The notes under the pieces were generated by a model. That model had not been told where the DNA came from and did no database searches. It worked only from the letters and a program-made list of their open reading frames with translations. Position numbers and translations under genes: made by a program. From CAWJLS01 sp963843755 (lineage in GTDB: Bacteria > Acidobacteriota > Thermoanaerobaculia > Multivoradales > DATKCC01), in the NCBI GenBank assembly GCA_963843755.1, contig CAWJLS010000005.1, forward strand, positions 248,001 through 312,000: 64,000 nucleotides of DNA, given 5' to 3'. The first letter of the stretch is position 1, and each line of letters starts with the position of its first letter. Below, one piece after another: positions 35,115 to 43,831 of the stretch.

Positions 35115-36422
35115 TCAGGAGGTCAGCCGGTCGATCCGTCCACGCTCGATGGCGTGTTCGGCGGCCTCGCCGCAGGCGCGGATCAGGGGCAGCAGGTGGG
35201 CGAAGCGGGGGTCGGAGGTGGCGCCACGCCGGTAGCGGGCGTAGATCTGCTGGATGATGCCGGCCAGCTTGAGCTGGCCGTAGACGAAGTAGGGCACCGG
35301 GTCGGCGATCTCCCGGCCGCTGGTCTCGGCGTAGCGCGCCACCAGCTCCCCGCGGCTGAGGCTGCCGGGCTCGGCGGTCAGCCGGGGCACCGCGGCATGG
35401 CGCAGCGCCACCGGGTCGCCGGGCGCGACCCAGTAGGCGAGGCTCGATCCCAGGTCCATGAGCGGGTCGCCGACGGTCGCCATCTCCCAGTCGAGGACCG
35501 CGACGATGCGCGGCCCGGCGTCGGGATCGGCCCCGTCGCCGGACCCGGCGTCGTCCCCGTCGGCGGCCGGCGGCGCCAGCACCAGGTTGTCGAGCTTGAA
35601 GTCGTTGTGGATCAACGCGGCGCGGGCGGCGCCCGAGTCGCCGGAAGGACCGGGGAGGTGCTCCGCCAGCCAAGCCGCCGCCCGCTCGACCTCCGGCACC
35701 TCGTCGGTCTTGGCGGCCAGGTAGCGCTCGGTCCAGCCCCGCACCTGGCGCTCGACATAGCCCTCGGGGTGGCCGAGGTCGCCCAGGCCGGCGGCCTCCA
35801 GGTCGACGGCATGGAGCTCGGCGAGCGCGTCGGCGAACGCCTCGGTCAGCCGGCGGCGGCCGGTCGCGTCGAGCCCGAGGTCGGCGCTCCCGCCCCGCAG
35901 GATCACGCCCCGGACCCGCTCCATCAGGTAGAACGGCGCGCCCAGGACCGACGGGTCGTCGCAGAAGAGGACCGGCCGCGGCGCCTTCGGGTAGACGCCG
36001 GCCAGGCGGGACAGGATGCGGTGCTCGCGGCTCATGTCGTGGGCGCCCCGCACGTCGGAGCCGAACGGCGGCCGGCGGAGCACCAGCTCGAGCGGCCCCG
36101 GGGTCGTCGCCTCGGCGGAGCTCCCCATGAGGCCGGCGGTGCCGGCGGTGCCGGCCGGGACCGGGAGGCGCACCGAGTAGGTGAGGTTGGAGTAGCCGGA
36201 CGGGAACTGGGCCACCTCGAGGCCGGCCAGCGCTTCGGTGGTCAGCCGTCCGCCGGTTCCGCCCTCCCCGCCGAGCGCTTCCGGCAGGCTGTCGGCCCAA
36301 GTGTCGGCCAGGGCATCGGCCAGGTGCTCGGCGAGATAGGTGCGCAGCGCCGCCACGTCCAGCTCCTCGCCGGCGCGCACCGGCCCGGGGCGGTCGACCG
36401 GCTCCCTCTCCTTGCCCGCCAC
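35115..36422 (-). CDS. Aminoglycoside phosphotransferase-like kinase (ACAD10-type)
   Basis: 435 residues with a kinase-like fold: a Gly-rich start QFPSGYSNLTYSV, Lys/Arg strand LELVLRRPP, catalytic loop LIHNDFKLDNLVL and the metal Asp in AVLDWEMATVGDPLMDLG. This is the APH family that accompanies acyl-CoA dehydrogenases, as in animal ACAD10/11, where the kinase phosphorylates 4-hydroxyacyl-CoA before the dehydrogenase acts. It begins at GTG 4 bases after the dehydrogenase stop, which strongly supports the same partnership here. A repeat-derived GTAGTAG insert lies in the first strands. Confidence 0.88.
   Translation of the reverse strand: MAGKEREPVDRPGPVRAGEELDVAALRTYLAEHLADALADTWADSLPEALGGEGGTGGRLTTEALAGLEVAQFPSGYSNLTYSVRLPVPAGTAGTAGLMGSSAEATTPGPLELVLRRPPFGSDVRGAHDMSREHRILSRLAGVYPKAPRPVLFCDDPSVLGAPFYLMERVRGVILRGGSADLGLDATGRRRLTEAFADALAELHAVDLEAAGLGDLGHPEGYVERQVRGWTERYLAAKTDEVPEVERAAAWLAEHLPGPSGDSGAARAALIHNDFKLDNLVLAPPAADGDDAGSGDGADPDAGPRIVAVLDWEMATVGDPLMDLGSSLAYWVAPGDPVALRHAAVPRLTAEPGSLSRGELVARYAETSGREIADPVPYFVYGQLKLAGIIQQIYARYRRGATSDPRFAHLLPLIRACGEAAEHAIERGRIDRLTS
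36132..36158 (-). repeat. 9-base in-frame tandem repeat in the kinase
   Basis: Units of GCCGGCGGT (the last one variant) encode A-G-T-A-G-T-A-G in a surface turn of the N-lobe. Confidence 0.75.
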
Positions 36423-36426
36423 GGCC

Positions 36427-37701
36427 TCAGTGCTCCAGCCCGTACGCCTGGAGGACTTTGCGCGCCACGACGTTCTTGTGCACCTCGTCCGGCCCGTCGT
36501 AGATCCGCGCGGCCCGCTCGTGGCGGTAGATGAACGAGAGCACCGTGTCGTCGGTCACCCCCAGGCCGCCGTGGACCTGGATCGCCCGGTCGGTGACCCG
36601 CTGGAGGACGCCGGCGACGAAGAACTTGATGGTCGAGATCTCGACCCGGGCGCCGCGGGCGCCGTGGGCGTCGACGGCGCGGGCGGCGTCGAGAACCAGC
36701 AGGCGGGCGGCGTCGATCTCGGCCCGGCTCTCGGCGATCCAGTGCTGGACCGCCTGGCGCGTCGCGAGCGGCTTGCCCGGAGCGATCTCCCGGTGCGCCG
36801 CCCGCCGGCAGAGCAGGTCGAGGGCCCGCTCGGCCAGGCCGATCCAGCGCATCGCATGATGGATGCGGCCCGGCCCGAGGCGCTCCTGGGCGAGGAGGAA
36901 GCCGGCGCCCTCGGTACCGATCAGGTGATCGACCGGCACGCGGCAGCCTTCGAACACGACCTCGCCGTGGCTGAACGGGCCGCTCCCGGTGTCGCCCATG
37001 ATCGGGATGTTCCTCACCAGCCGGAAGCCGGGCGTGTCGGCCGGGACGATGATCTGGCTCGCCCGGCGGTGAGGGCTCTTCGCCTCGGTGTCGGTCACCG
37101 CCATGACGATGGCGAAGTCGGCACCGTCGGCTGCGGTGGCGAACCACTTGTGGCCGTCGATCACGTACTCGTCGCCCTCGCGCCGGGCCGTGGTGGAGAG
37201 GTGAACCGGGTTCGAGCCGGCGTGCTCAGGCTCCGTCATGGCGAAGCAGCTCCGGATCGTGCCGGCCACGAGCGGCGCCAGCCAGCGCTCCTTCTGCTCG
37301 GCGGTGCCGTGCTCGAGCAGCAGCTCCATGTTGCCGACCTCGGGCGCGTGGCACTGGAACGCGTAGTGGCCCAGCGGCGAGCGGCCGAGCTCCTCGGAGA
37401 CCCGGGCGAAGTCGGGCAGCGGCAGGCCCAGCCCGCCGTGCTCCCGGGGGAGGAAGGGCGCCCAGAGACCGCGGGAGCGGACCCGTTCGCGAACCGCCTC
37501 GAGCGCCGGGAAGAGGGTGTCGAACCGTTCGGCCAGCAGATCGCCTTCGAGCGGCACGAGCTGCTCGCGGACGATCTCGCGGACATGGTCGAGCAGGGTG
37601 GCGAGGTCGGAGGTCGGGTCGACCGGCTCGCCGGCGAGGGTGGTCGCCGTGGCCGAGGCGCCGGGGCGGCGGCGGTCTGTGGTGTCGGGTCGCTCGGGCA
37701 T
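36427..37701 (-). CDS. Acyl-CoA dehydrogenase (ACAD10/11-like)
   Basis: 424 residues with the acyl-CoA dehydrogenase three-domain fold: the helical N-domain with LPREHGGLGLPL, the FAD-binding CFAMTEPEHAGSNP signature, KWFATAADGADF, and C-terminal QVHGGLGVTDDT with IYDGPDEVHKNVVARKVL. The catalytic Glu position is not clear by eye. Pairing with the APH kinase suggests oxidation of 4-phospho-acyl-CoA from hydroxy fatty acids. The start ATG has AGGAG about 12 bases upstream. It leads the two-gene operon. Confidence 0.92.
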   Translation of the reverse strand: MPERPDTTDRRRPGASATATTLAGEPVDPTSDLATLLDHVREIVREQLVPLEGDLLAERFDTLFPALEAVRERVRSRGLWAPFLPREHGGLGLPLPDFARVSEELGRSPLGHYAFQCHAPEVGNMELLLEHGTAEQKERWLAPLVAGTIRSCFAMTEPEHAGSNPVHLSTTARREGDEYVIDGHKWFATAADGADFAIVMAVTDTEAKSPHRRASQIIVPADTPGFRLVRNIPIMGDTGSGPFSHGEVVFEGCRVPVDHLIGTEGAGFLLAQERLGPGRIHHAMRWIGLAERALDLLCRRAAHREIAPGKPLATRQAVQHWIAESRAEIDAARLLVLDAARAVDAHGARGARVEISTIKFFVAGVLQRVTDRAIQVHGGLGVTDDTVLSFIYRHERAARIYDGPDEVHKNVVARKVLQAYGLEH

Positions 37702-37981
37702 GGTCCGGCCGGGTCTCCTGCGAGGCGGAAGGGCGCTCAGGCGCCGTTCCGTGTGGAGCCTCATCGTATCGCCGCATCCGGGCCGCCGCACCTGGCCCGC
37801 CGCGGCGTCTCGCGGGCGGAAGACCGTCCGCAGGCGGGGGCGTGGGGACGGTCCGGTAGAATCCCAGCCGATACGCTCGAGGACACCGTGTCCGAAAAGA
37901 CTGTGCCCCCCGGGAGACCGCGGGGTCCCGTTCGCCGGAATCAGAGCATCTCAGTCTCTGGAGAGGGAGAGAGGTGGCACC

Positions 37982-38296
37982 ATGAGCGAACCGACGCAGC
38001 CGACCGGCAAGACCGACAAGTCCGGCCCCGTCCTGCCGGGGATCAATCGTCCGTTCGAGCACGACGGTGACCGCTACCTGATCGAGTGCGAAGACCAGGG
38101 CCGGGACGAGGCGGCGATCGACCTGCGGGTGATCCGTGGCGGCTCCCAGATCTGGTCGAAACGGCTCTCCTACGCCGACCTGGTGGAGCGCGACGACCTG
38201 TCCGAGGCAGAGCTCAAGCACGAGCTCGCGGGGCGGGTGGAGAAGCTGGTCCAGACGGTCCGGGTGGCGGTCGAGCGGGGCAAGCTCGGCGGCTGA
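37982..38296 (+). CDS. Conserved-looking protein of unknown function (104 aa)
   Basis: The gene has a purine-rich ribosome site (GGAGAGGGAGAG) and strong coding bias. After a Lys/Pro-rich N-terminus the product has a compact beta region (HDGDRYLIECEDQGRDEAAIDLRVIRGG, QIWSKRLSYADLV), then an amphipathic helix (LSEAELKHELAGRVEKLV). No signal peptide or membrane helix. I do not recognise the family. TAGAAT at 37857 may be its -10, giving a 110-base leader. Confidence 0.65.
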   Translation: MSEPTQPTGKTDKSGPVLPGINRPFEHDGDRYLIECEDQGRDEAAIDLRVIRGGSQIWSKRLSYADLVERDDLSEAELKHELAGRVEKLVQTVRVAVERGKLGG

Positions 38297-38397
38297 GTCG
38301 TGGTCGAGGTGCCCAGGAGCCGCCCGGCGGGGGCCGAGCCTCCGGGGCGCCAAGGGTGGGGGCATCTGTGGTCAAATGTGCATCCCCGAGGACCCCT

Positions 38398-39204
38398 ATG
38401 ACCGAAGAGCCCTCCCGACCCCACGCTCCTGACAGCGACCCCCACCTCGCCTACCTCGAGCGCCTGCTCACCGGGGCCGGCTACGCTCCGGGCGGCTCCG
38501 CGGGGACGGACAGGGTCGGGCCCGGCGATTTTCTCTACCTGGTTCGCTCCGAAGGGGGCACCGGCACCGGCTTCTGGGAGCTGGTCGGCTTTCGGGTGGC
38601 CGGGTTCTCCCGCGCCCTGGTCGGCGCGCTCCAGTTCGCGGACCAGAGCCAGGAGCCGGGCCGCTACGCGCGCCGTTCTCTGGGGCACTATCTGTCGTCG
38701 CCGCCCCAGGTCATCGGTTTCGACCGCTCGACCTACCCGGCGGACCTGATCGAGCTGCGCGTTCCGCGGAAGGGGGAGACGCTTCCCGATCTGCTCGGCC
38801 AGCTCAGGCGGGGGGAGAGCACCGGCACGCTCTACGTCGACGCCGACATGGTGGAGATCGCCTGGGACTTTCGCTCCGAGAACCCGTCGATCGAGCGCCC
38901 ACGCCTGGCCCAGGGCCCGGGGCAATCCCTGCTTCTGCGCAGCCTCGAAGGGCACGTGGTCGCCGGCATGGGCGGCAACATCTCGGCCAAGCTCCGGTCC
39001 AACCGCCAGTTCCTCGCGCTGACCGCCGTCGAGCAGTGGCTGCCGGACAGCACTCTGCCGCTGCCGACCCTGGTGATCCACCGCCGCTACCTGGCCATGG
39101 TCTCGGAGGTCGCGAAGGGAGCCGCGGACGAGGCGGTCCCGGCCCCGTTCGCCAGAGACTCCCTCAACCCCTTCCACCTCCTCGACCCCCGACTCGGCGT
39201 CTGA
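38398..39204 (+). CDS. Protein of unknown function (268 aa)
   Basis: Strong third-position GC throughout supports coding. No signal peptide. The middle is beta-rich (GDFLYLVRSEG, ELVGFRVAGFSRALVGALQF, LIELRVPRKGETLPDLLGQLRRGES), and later TLYVDADMVEIAWDF and LSLEGHVVAGMGGNISAKL. It may be encoded with the 104-aa gene 101 bases upstream. I do not recognise the fold or function. The Gly-rich GMGGNIS loop is the most motif-like part. Confidence 0.65.
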   Translation: MTEEPSRPHAPDSDPHLAYLERLLTGAGYAPGGSAGTDRVGPGDFLYLVRSEGGTGTGFWELVGFRVAGFSRALVGALQFADQSQEPGRYARRSLGHYLSSPPQVIGFDRSTYPADLIELRVPRKGETLPDLLGQLRRGESTGTLYVDADMVEIAWDFRSENPSIERPRLAQGPGQSLLLRSLEGHVVAGMGGNISAKLRSNRQFLALTAVEQWLPDSTLPLPTLVIHRRYLAMVSEVAKGAADEAVPAPFARDSLNPFHLLDPRLGV

Positions 39205-39384
39205 ACGGCAGGCTCGAAGGGCCCTCCCGGCCCGGCCGGACCCACCTCTCGGCTGGACCACCCTTTCGAGAGACTCCTCGGGAGCGATCGAGGGAGACGG
39301 GGGGTGATCCAGTCGATGATCGCGGCCGATCGAGCGGTGAGTCCGCTGGATCGGAGAGCTCGCAACCTCGGCACGAAGGGGTCT

Positions 39385-40170
39385 CTAGTACCTCAAGTGC
39401 TTGATCTTCTCGCCCTTCTCACCGATCTCCGTCATCGCCTCGATCCCGATCTGGAGGTGATGGTCCGTCCACTGGCGGGTCACCCGGGCGTCCGACTCCT
39501 CGGTCTTGACCCCTTCCGGCGTCACCGGCACATCGGAGACCAGCAGCAGGGCGCCGCGGCTGATCGAGTTGTGGTGGCCGACGATGAACAGCGTCGCCGT
39601 CTCCATGTCGATGGCGATCACCGTCATGTCCTGGAGGCGCTCGAGGAACGGCTGGTCGTGCTCCCAGAGGCGCCGGTTGGTGGTGTAGACGACGCCGGTC
39701 CGGTAGTCGTGCCCTTTGGCGATGATCTTCTCGGAGACGAACTTGTGCAGCTTGAACGACGGCAGGGCCGGCACCTCCGGGGAGAAGTAGTCGGCGCTGG
39801 TGCCCTCGCCCCGGATGGCGGCGATCGGCAGGATGAAATGGCCGATCTCGGTCGAGTGCTTGAGGCCGCCGCACTTTCCGAGAAACAGCACGCCCTTGGG
39901 CGCCCGGGCGGTGAGCAGGTCCATGATGGTCGCCGCGTTGGGCGAGCCGATGCCGAAGTTGATGATCGTCAGGCCGGCGGAGTTGGTCGCCGCCTGCATC
40001 GGCCGGCCGATGCCGCGGATGTCGCAGCCGAACTGCTCGGCGAAGCTCTCCAGGTAGTTGTAGAAGTTGGTCAGAAGGATGTAGTCCCCGAACTCGTCCA
40101 GCGGCATGCCGGTGTAGCGGGGAAGCCAGTTGCGGGCGATGTCGATGCGTTCGTTCAGATGTTGGGTCAT
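39385..40170 (-). CDS. amn: AMP nucleosidase, short form
   Basis: 261 residues of the nucleoside phosphorylase fold: IGSPNAATIMDLL (phosphate/ribose loop), GVLFLGKCGGLK, IAAIRGEGTSADYF, and the catalytic region MTVIAIDMETATLFIVG with the purine-binding Met-Glu, then LLLVSDVPVTPEG (base-binding Asp). Such short proteins match the C-terminal catalytic half of E. coli AMN and hydrolyse AMP to adenine and ribose 5-phosphate. The allosteric N-terminal domain is absent. TACAAT on the same strand ends 10 bases before the ATG. Confidence 0.85.
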   Translation of the reverse strand: MTQHLNERIDIARNWLPRYTGMPLDEFGDYILLTNFYNYLESFAEQFGCDIRGIGRPMQAATNSAGLTIINFGIGSPNAATIMDLLTARAPKGVLFLGKCGGLKHSTEIGHFILPIAAIRGEGTSADYFSPEVPALPSFKLHKFVSEKIIAKGHDYRTGVVYTTNRRLWEHDQPFLERLQDMTVIAIDMETATLFIVGHHNSISRGALLLVSDVPVTPEGVKTEESDARVTRQWTDHHLQIGIEAMTEIGEKGEKIKHLRY

Positions 40171-40180
40171 GTGGAGCCCG

Positions 40181-40186
40181 ATTGTA
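40181..40186 (-). promoter_or_regulatory. Candidate -10 element of amn
   Basis: TACAAT on the minus strand, 10 bases before the ATG at 40170. No ribosome site intervenes. Confidence 0.45.
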
Positions 40187-40209
40187 GCCGGGTCCCGCCG
40201 GAGGCTCGC

Positions 40210-41190
40210 CTACTCGACGACCAGGACCGGGCAGTGGGCCTGACGCAGCAGCAGGCGCAGGTCGCCCAGCGGGCCGGAGCGGGGCAGCACGAGCAGGCCG
40301 CAGCGGTGGTGGCGCAACGCCGTGAGCAGGCTGTCGGTGTCCGGTGTCGGCAGGCGCCGGAGGTGGAGCGGCAGGCCGGTCCCGGACTCCTTGGCGACGG
40401 CGGCCACCCGGGTCCGGATCCGCATCAGGGTCGCCCGTTCGGACGCCCGGGCGTTCCCGTCCGCCCGGTCTCCGGACTCTCGGCCGGCGCTCTCGTCCGG
40501 CCCCGTCAGCAGGACGGTCAGCGGCGCGCCGCGCAGCACGGCCAGCCGGGCGCCGAGGGCGACCGCCCGGTCGCTGGCGCCGTCACCGTCGTGGAGCACG
40601 AAGACGTCGGCACCGAGCGCCGCGCCGCGCCGGGTGACGAGCACCGGCGAGCCGGTGGCGTCGAGCAGCCGGAGCACGGTCGAGCCCGGCCCCCGTCCCG
40701 GGCCGTGGCCGCGGACCCCGAGGGTGATGAGGTCGGCGGCCTCCGCGAGCAGCTCGTGGCTCGGCCGGCCGCGGACGGTGCGGAAGCTCCAGCGGACCGC
40801 GAGCCCGCCGGCCGTCCGCTCCAGGGTCCGCCGCGCGCGGGCGGCCTGGACCCGGAGCTGGCGCTCCAGGTCGCTCCGGCCGAGGCTGCGGCGGCGGCCC
40901 GAGAGGAGGTCGATCTCGGTCGCCGCGGTCCGCCCGACCAGCCGCAGGACGTTGACGTCCTCGACGTACAGGCCGACCAGCTCCGCGTCGAGGGCCGCGG
41001 CCAGCTCGGCCGACGCCTCGAGCGCCGCCAGGCTGTCGGCCGAGGCGTCGAGGGCGACGACGATCCGCCGGATCGGCCCGTTCGGCCTATTCGGTCCATT
41101 CGGCCCGTTCGGCCCATGCGGTCCATTCGGCCCCTTCGGCCCGCCGGGCCCGTTCGGCCGGTCGGGACGCCCCGGAGTGTCGCCGTTCAC
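40210..41190 (-). CDS. Tandem universal stress protein with NGP-repeat N-terminus
   Basis: 326 residues. After a repeat-derived leader (residues 12-41: mainly N-G-P triplets) comes a first Usp domain (RRIVVALDASADSLAALEAS ... LITLGVRGHGPGRGPGSTVLRLLDATGSPVLVTR, with the G-x2-G-x9-G ATP-type loop) and a second, more divergent one that ends CPVLVVE. Usp proteins bind ATP or act in stress survival; the first domain keeps the nucleotide loop. The GTG start overlaps the stop of the Lon-like protease (GTGA), so both are produced together. Co-expression with a protease fits a stress-response operon. Confidence 0.88.
   Translation of the reverse strand: MNGDTPGRPDRPNGPGGPKGPNGPHGPNGPNGPNRPNGPIRRIVVALDASADSLAALEASAELAAALDAELVGLYVEDVNVLRLVGRTAATEIDLLSGRRRSLGRSDLERQLRVQAARARRTLERTAGGLAVRWSFRTVRGRPSHELLAEAADLITLGVRGHGPGRGPGSTVLRLLDATGSPVLVTRRGAALGADVFVLHDGDGASDRAVALGARLAVLRGAPLTVLLTGPDESAGRESGDRADGNARASERATLMRIRTRVAAVAKESGTGLPLHLRRLPTPDTDSLLTALRHHRCGLLVLPRSGPLGDLRLLLRQAHCPVLVVE
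41073..41165 (-). repeat. Longest 9-base in-frame tandem repeat (NGP region)
   Basis: About ten imperfect copies of a 9-base unit close to CCATTCGGC on the plus strand encode (N-G-P), G-P-K, G-P-H and related triplets at the N-terminus of the Usp protein. It looks collagen-like and disordered. Confidence 0.9.
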
Positions 41191-43751
41191 GGCGCACCTC
41201 CGTCGTCGCCGTGGGCGTTGCCGTCGCCACTCCCCTGGCGGGAGAGCTCCTTGGCCCGTTCGGCGAGCGCGGCCAGCCGCTCCGCGACCAGGGCGTTGAC
41301 GCTCCCTTCCGGGTAGGCGCCCTCGCCGTCCCGCTCGCCCCGCTCTCCCCGCTTCCCCATCGGCAGGCCGGTCAGCAGCTCCATCCCCTGGTCGACCGTC
41401 TCCACCGGCCAGACGTGGAAGGTGCCGTCGCGCACCGCCTGGATCACGTCGTCGCGCAGCATCAGGTGCTTGACGTTCGACGCCGGGATCAGCACGCCCT
41501 GCTCACCGGTCAGGCCGCGGGCCCGGCAGACGTCGAAGAAGCCCTCGATCTTCTCGTTGACCCCGCCGATCGGCTGGATGCGCCCGTGCTGGTTGATCGA
41601 GCCGGTGACCGCGAACGACTGCCGGAGCGGTATCCGGCCGATCGCCGACAGCAGGGCGTAGAGCTCGGCCGAGGAGGCGCTGTCGCCGTCGACGCCGCCG
41701 TAGGACTGCTCGAACACCAGGCTGGCGGCCAGGGCCAGCGGCCGGTCGGCGGCGTAGCGGGCGCCGAGGAAGCCGGTGAGGATCAGCACCCCCTTCGAGT
41801 GGATCGGGCCGGAGAGCTCCACCTCGCGCTCGATGTCGACCACCTCGCCCCGGCCGAAGCGGATGCGGGCGGTGATCCGGCTCGGCCGGCCGAACCGGAA
41901 GTCGCCGAGCTGGAGCACCGACAGGCCGTTGATCTGGCCGACGTGGGAGCCCTCGGTGTCGATGTAGATGGTGCCCCGGGCGATCTCCTCGTGGATGCGC
42001 TCGCGCACCCGGCTGGAGCGGTCGATCGACTCTGCCACGGCGCGGTCGACGTGCTGCGCGGTGACCACGTCGGCGCCGTCCTCGCCGGCCCAGTGGTCGG
42101 CCTCGCACAGCAGGTTGCGCACGCTCCGGGTGAGCACCGACAGGCGGTCGGAGTCGCTCACCAGGCGCGCCGCCCGGTCGACGACCCGGGCGACCGCCGT
42201 CCGGTCGAAGGCGCGCAGTCCGTGCTCCTCGGCGATCCCGGCCACCAGCCGGGCGTAGGTCTGCTCGGACTCGGGCGTTCGCTCCATGCGGTCGTCGAAG
42301 TCGGCCTCGACCTTGAACAGGTCGCCGAAATCCGGGTCGTAGGTGGAGAGCAGGTAGTAGAGGTGCGGGCTGCCCACCAGCACCACCTTGAGGTCGAGCG
42401 GCATCGGCTCCGGGTCCAGGCTGACGGTCGAGACCAGCCCCCACGCCTCGCGGGGGGACTCGATCCGTACCTCGCCCGACTGGAGCGAGCGCTTGAGCCC
42501 CTCCCAGGCGAACGGCTGGGAGAGCAGGCGGTGCGCGTCGGCGACGAGGTAGCCGCCGGCGGCCTGGTGCAGGGCGCCCGGCTTGATCAGGTTGAAGTCC
42601 GTGATCAGCGCCCCCATCACCGGCACGTACTCGACCTTGCCGACCAGGTTCTGGAAGGTGGGCAGATCCTGGTAGACCACCGGCGCATGGTCGGAGCCTG
42701 CGTGGTCGACCAGGACGTGGATGCGGTAGCGGCGGAGCGCCGGCCGCTCCAGGGCAGGCGAGGCCACGCCGCCGCCGCTCAGGGCCGCGGCTGCCTGCTG
42801 CTGCTGGGCCTGCTGCTCGTCGTCGCCGGAGCCGACCAGGCGGCGGACGTTTTCCACCATGTCGCGCTCGACCGCCAGCAGGTGGTCGAGGACCGGCGGG
42901 TGCTCGGCGGAGCGCTCGCGCAGCGGCTCCAGGATCTCGCGCACGGTGATCTCGGCGATCTCGTGGTTGAGCTCGGTGACCCGGGCGCGCACCTCGCGCT
43001 GATGGTGGGGGAGGCGGCGGAGGATCTTCTGGAGATCCTGCTGGAGCTGCTCGACGTCGTGCTGGAGCCGCTCCTGCTCCTCCTGCGAGAGGGCCTCGAT
43101 CTCCTCGGGCGGGAGAACCTCGCTGCCCTTGCCGTCCTGGCCCTCCTTGAGCGGCGCGAAGACGAACCCCATGGGGGTGCGCATGAGGGTCAGCCCTTTG
43201 GCGCGGGCGGCTTCGTTGAGTGCCTCGAGCTCCTCCTGCTGGTGCTCGCCCGCCTCCTCCTGGATCGCCTGGCGGCGGGCCTGGTACTCCTCACTTTCGA
43301 ACGCCGACTCGAGCGCCGACGGGATCTCCTGGAGGACCGCGTCGAGCTCCTTCGACACCCGGGCGCCGGTGCCGGCCGGCAGGCGCAGCACCCGCGGCTT
43401 GTGGGGCTCGGCGAAGTTGTTGACGTAGCAGACGTCGTCCGGTGGCGGCTCGTCGGCCGCCCGCTGCTCGAGGAAGCGGCGCACCAGGGAGCGCTTGTCG
43501 GTGTCGTCGGAGCCGAGGGCGAAGATGTTGAAGCCGTCGCCCCGGATGCCGACGCCGAAGCGGATGGCACGGACCGCCCGCTCCTGGCCGACGATGCCGG
43601 TGCCGTCGTGGAGCTCGGCGGTGGTCTCGAACGCGAACTGCTCCGGGTCGCAGCGCCTGGCCAGCCGTTCCGGGGGGAGCTCCCCGGAGGGGCGGTGGTG
43701 TCGACTCGGCGGGTTTACTGCCTCGTGCTGCTCGATCGACTGGTCGGTCAC
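41187..43751 (-). CDS. Lon-like ATP-dependent protease (AAA_32/YcbZ type)
   Basis: 854 residues. An N-terminal AAA-like module (about 30-120), a long coiled-coil middle with Gln/Glu-rich helices (about 170-310), an AAA lid with GGYLVADAHRLL, and a C-terminal Lon protease domain. The Ser691/Lys734 dyad is exact in spacing (43 residues) and context (GGVDGDSASSAE and PIGGVNEKIEGFF). The Walker A region reads LGSDDTDKRS, where the last Gly is Asp, so ATP binding may be weak or altered. The GTG start has a strong GGAGG site. The proposed role is protein quality control; substrates are unknown. Confidence 0.92.
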   Translation of the reverse strand: MTDQSIEQHEAVNPPSRHHRPSGELPPERLARRCDPEQFAFETTAELHDGTGIVGQERAVRAIRFGVGIRGDGFNIFALGSDDTDKRSLVRRFLEQRAADEPPPDDVCYVNNFAEPHKPRVLRLPAGTGARVSKELDAVLQEIPSALESAFESEEYQARRQAIQEEAGEHQQEELEALNEAARAKGLTLMRTPMGFVFAPLKEGQDGKGSEVLPPEEIEALSQEEQERLQHDVEQLQQDLQKILRRLPHHQREVRARVTELNHEIAEITVREILEPLRERSAEHPPVLDHLLAVERDMVENVRRLVGSGDDEQQAQQQQAAAALSGGGVASPALERPALRRYRIHVLVDHAGSDHAPVVYQDLPTFQNLVGKVEYVPVMGALITDFNLIKPGALHQAAGGYLVADAHRLLSQPFAWEGLKRSLQSGEVRIESPREAWGLVSTVSLDPEPMPLDLKVVLVGSPHLYYLLSTYDPDFGDLFKVEADFDDRMERTPESEQTYARLVAGIAEEHGLRAFDRTAVARVVDRAARLVSDSDRLSVLTRSVRNLLCEADHWAGEDGADVVTAQHVDRAVAESIDRSSRVRERIHEEIARGTIYIDTEGSHVGQINGLSVLQLGDFRFGRPSRITARIRFGRGEVVDIEREVELSGPIHSKGVLILTGFLGARYAADRPLALAASLVFEQSYGGVDGDSASSAELYALLSAIGRIPLRQSFAVTGSINQHGRIQPIGGVNEKIEGFFDVCRARGLTGEQGVLIPASNVKHLMLRDDVIQAVRDGTFHVWPVETVDQGMELLTGLPMGKRGERGERDGEGAYPEGSVNALVAERLAALAERAKELSRQGSGDGNAHGDDGGAP

Positions 43752-43831
43752 GTCGTCCTCCTTCGGAGGCGGGCCCGCTCGCGATCACTCTCCGGGGGCC
43801 GACCGTCGGAACCCCCGTCGGAACCCGGTCG

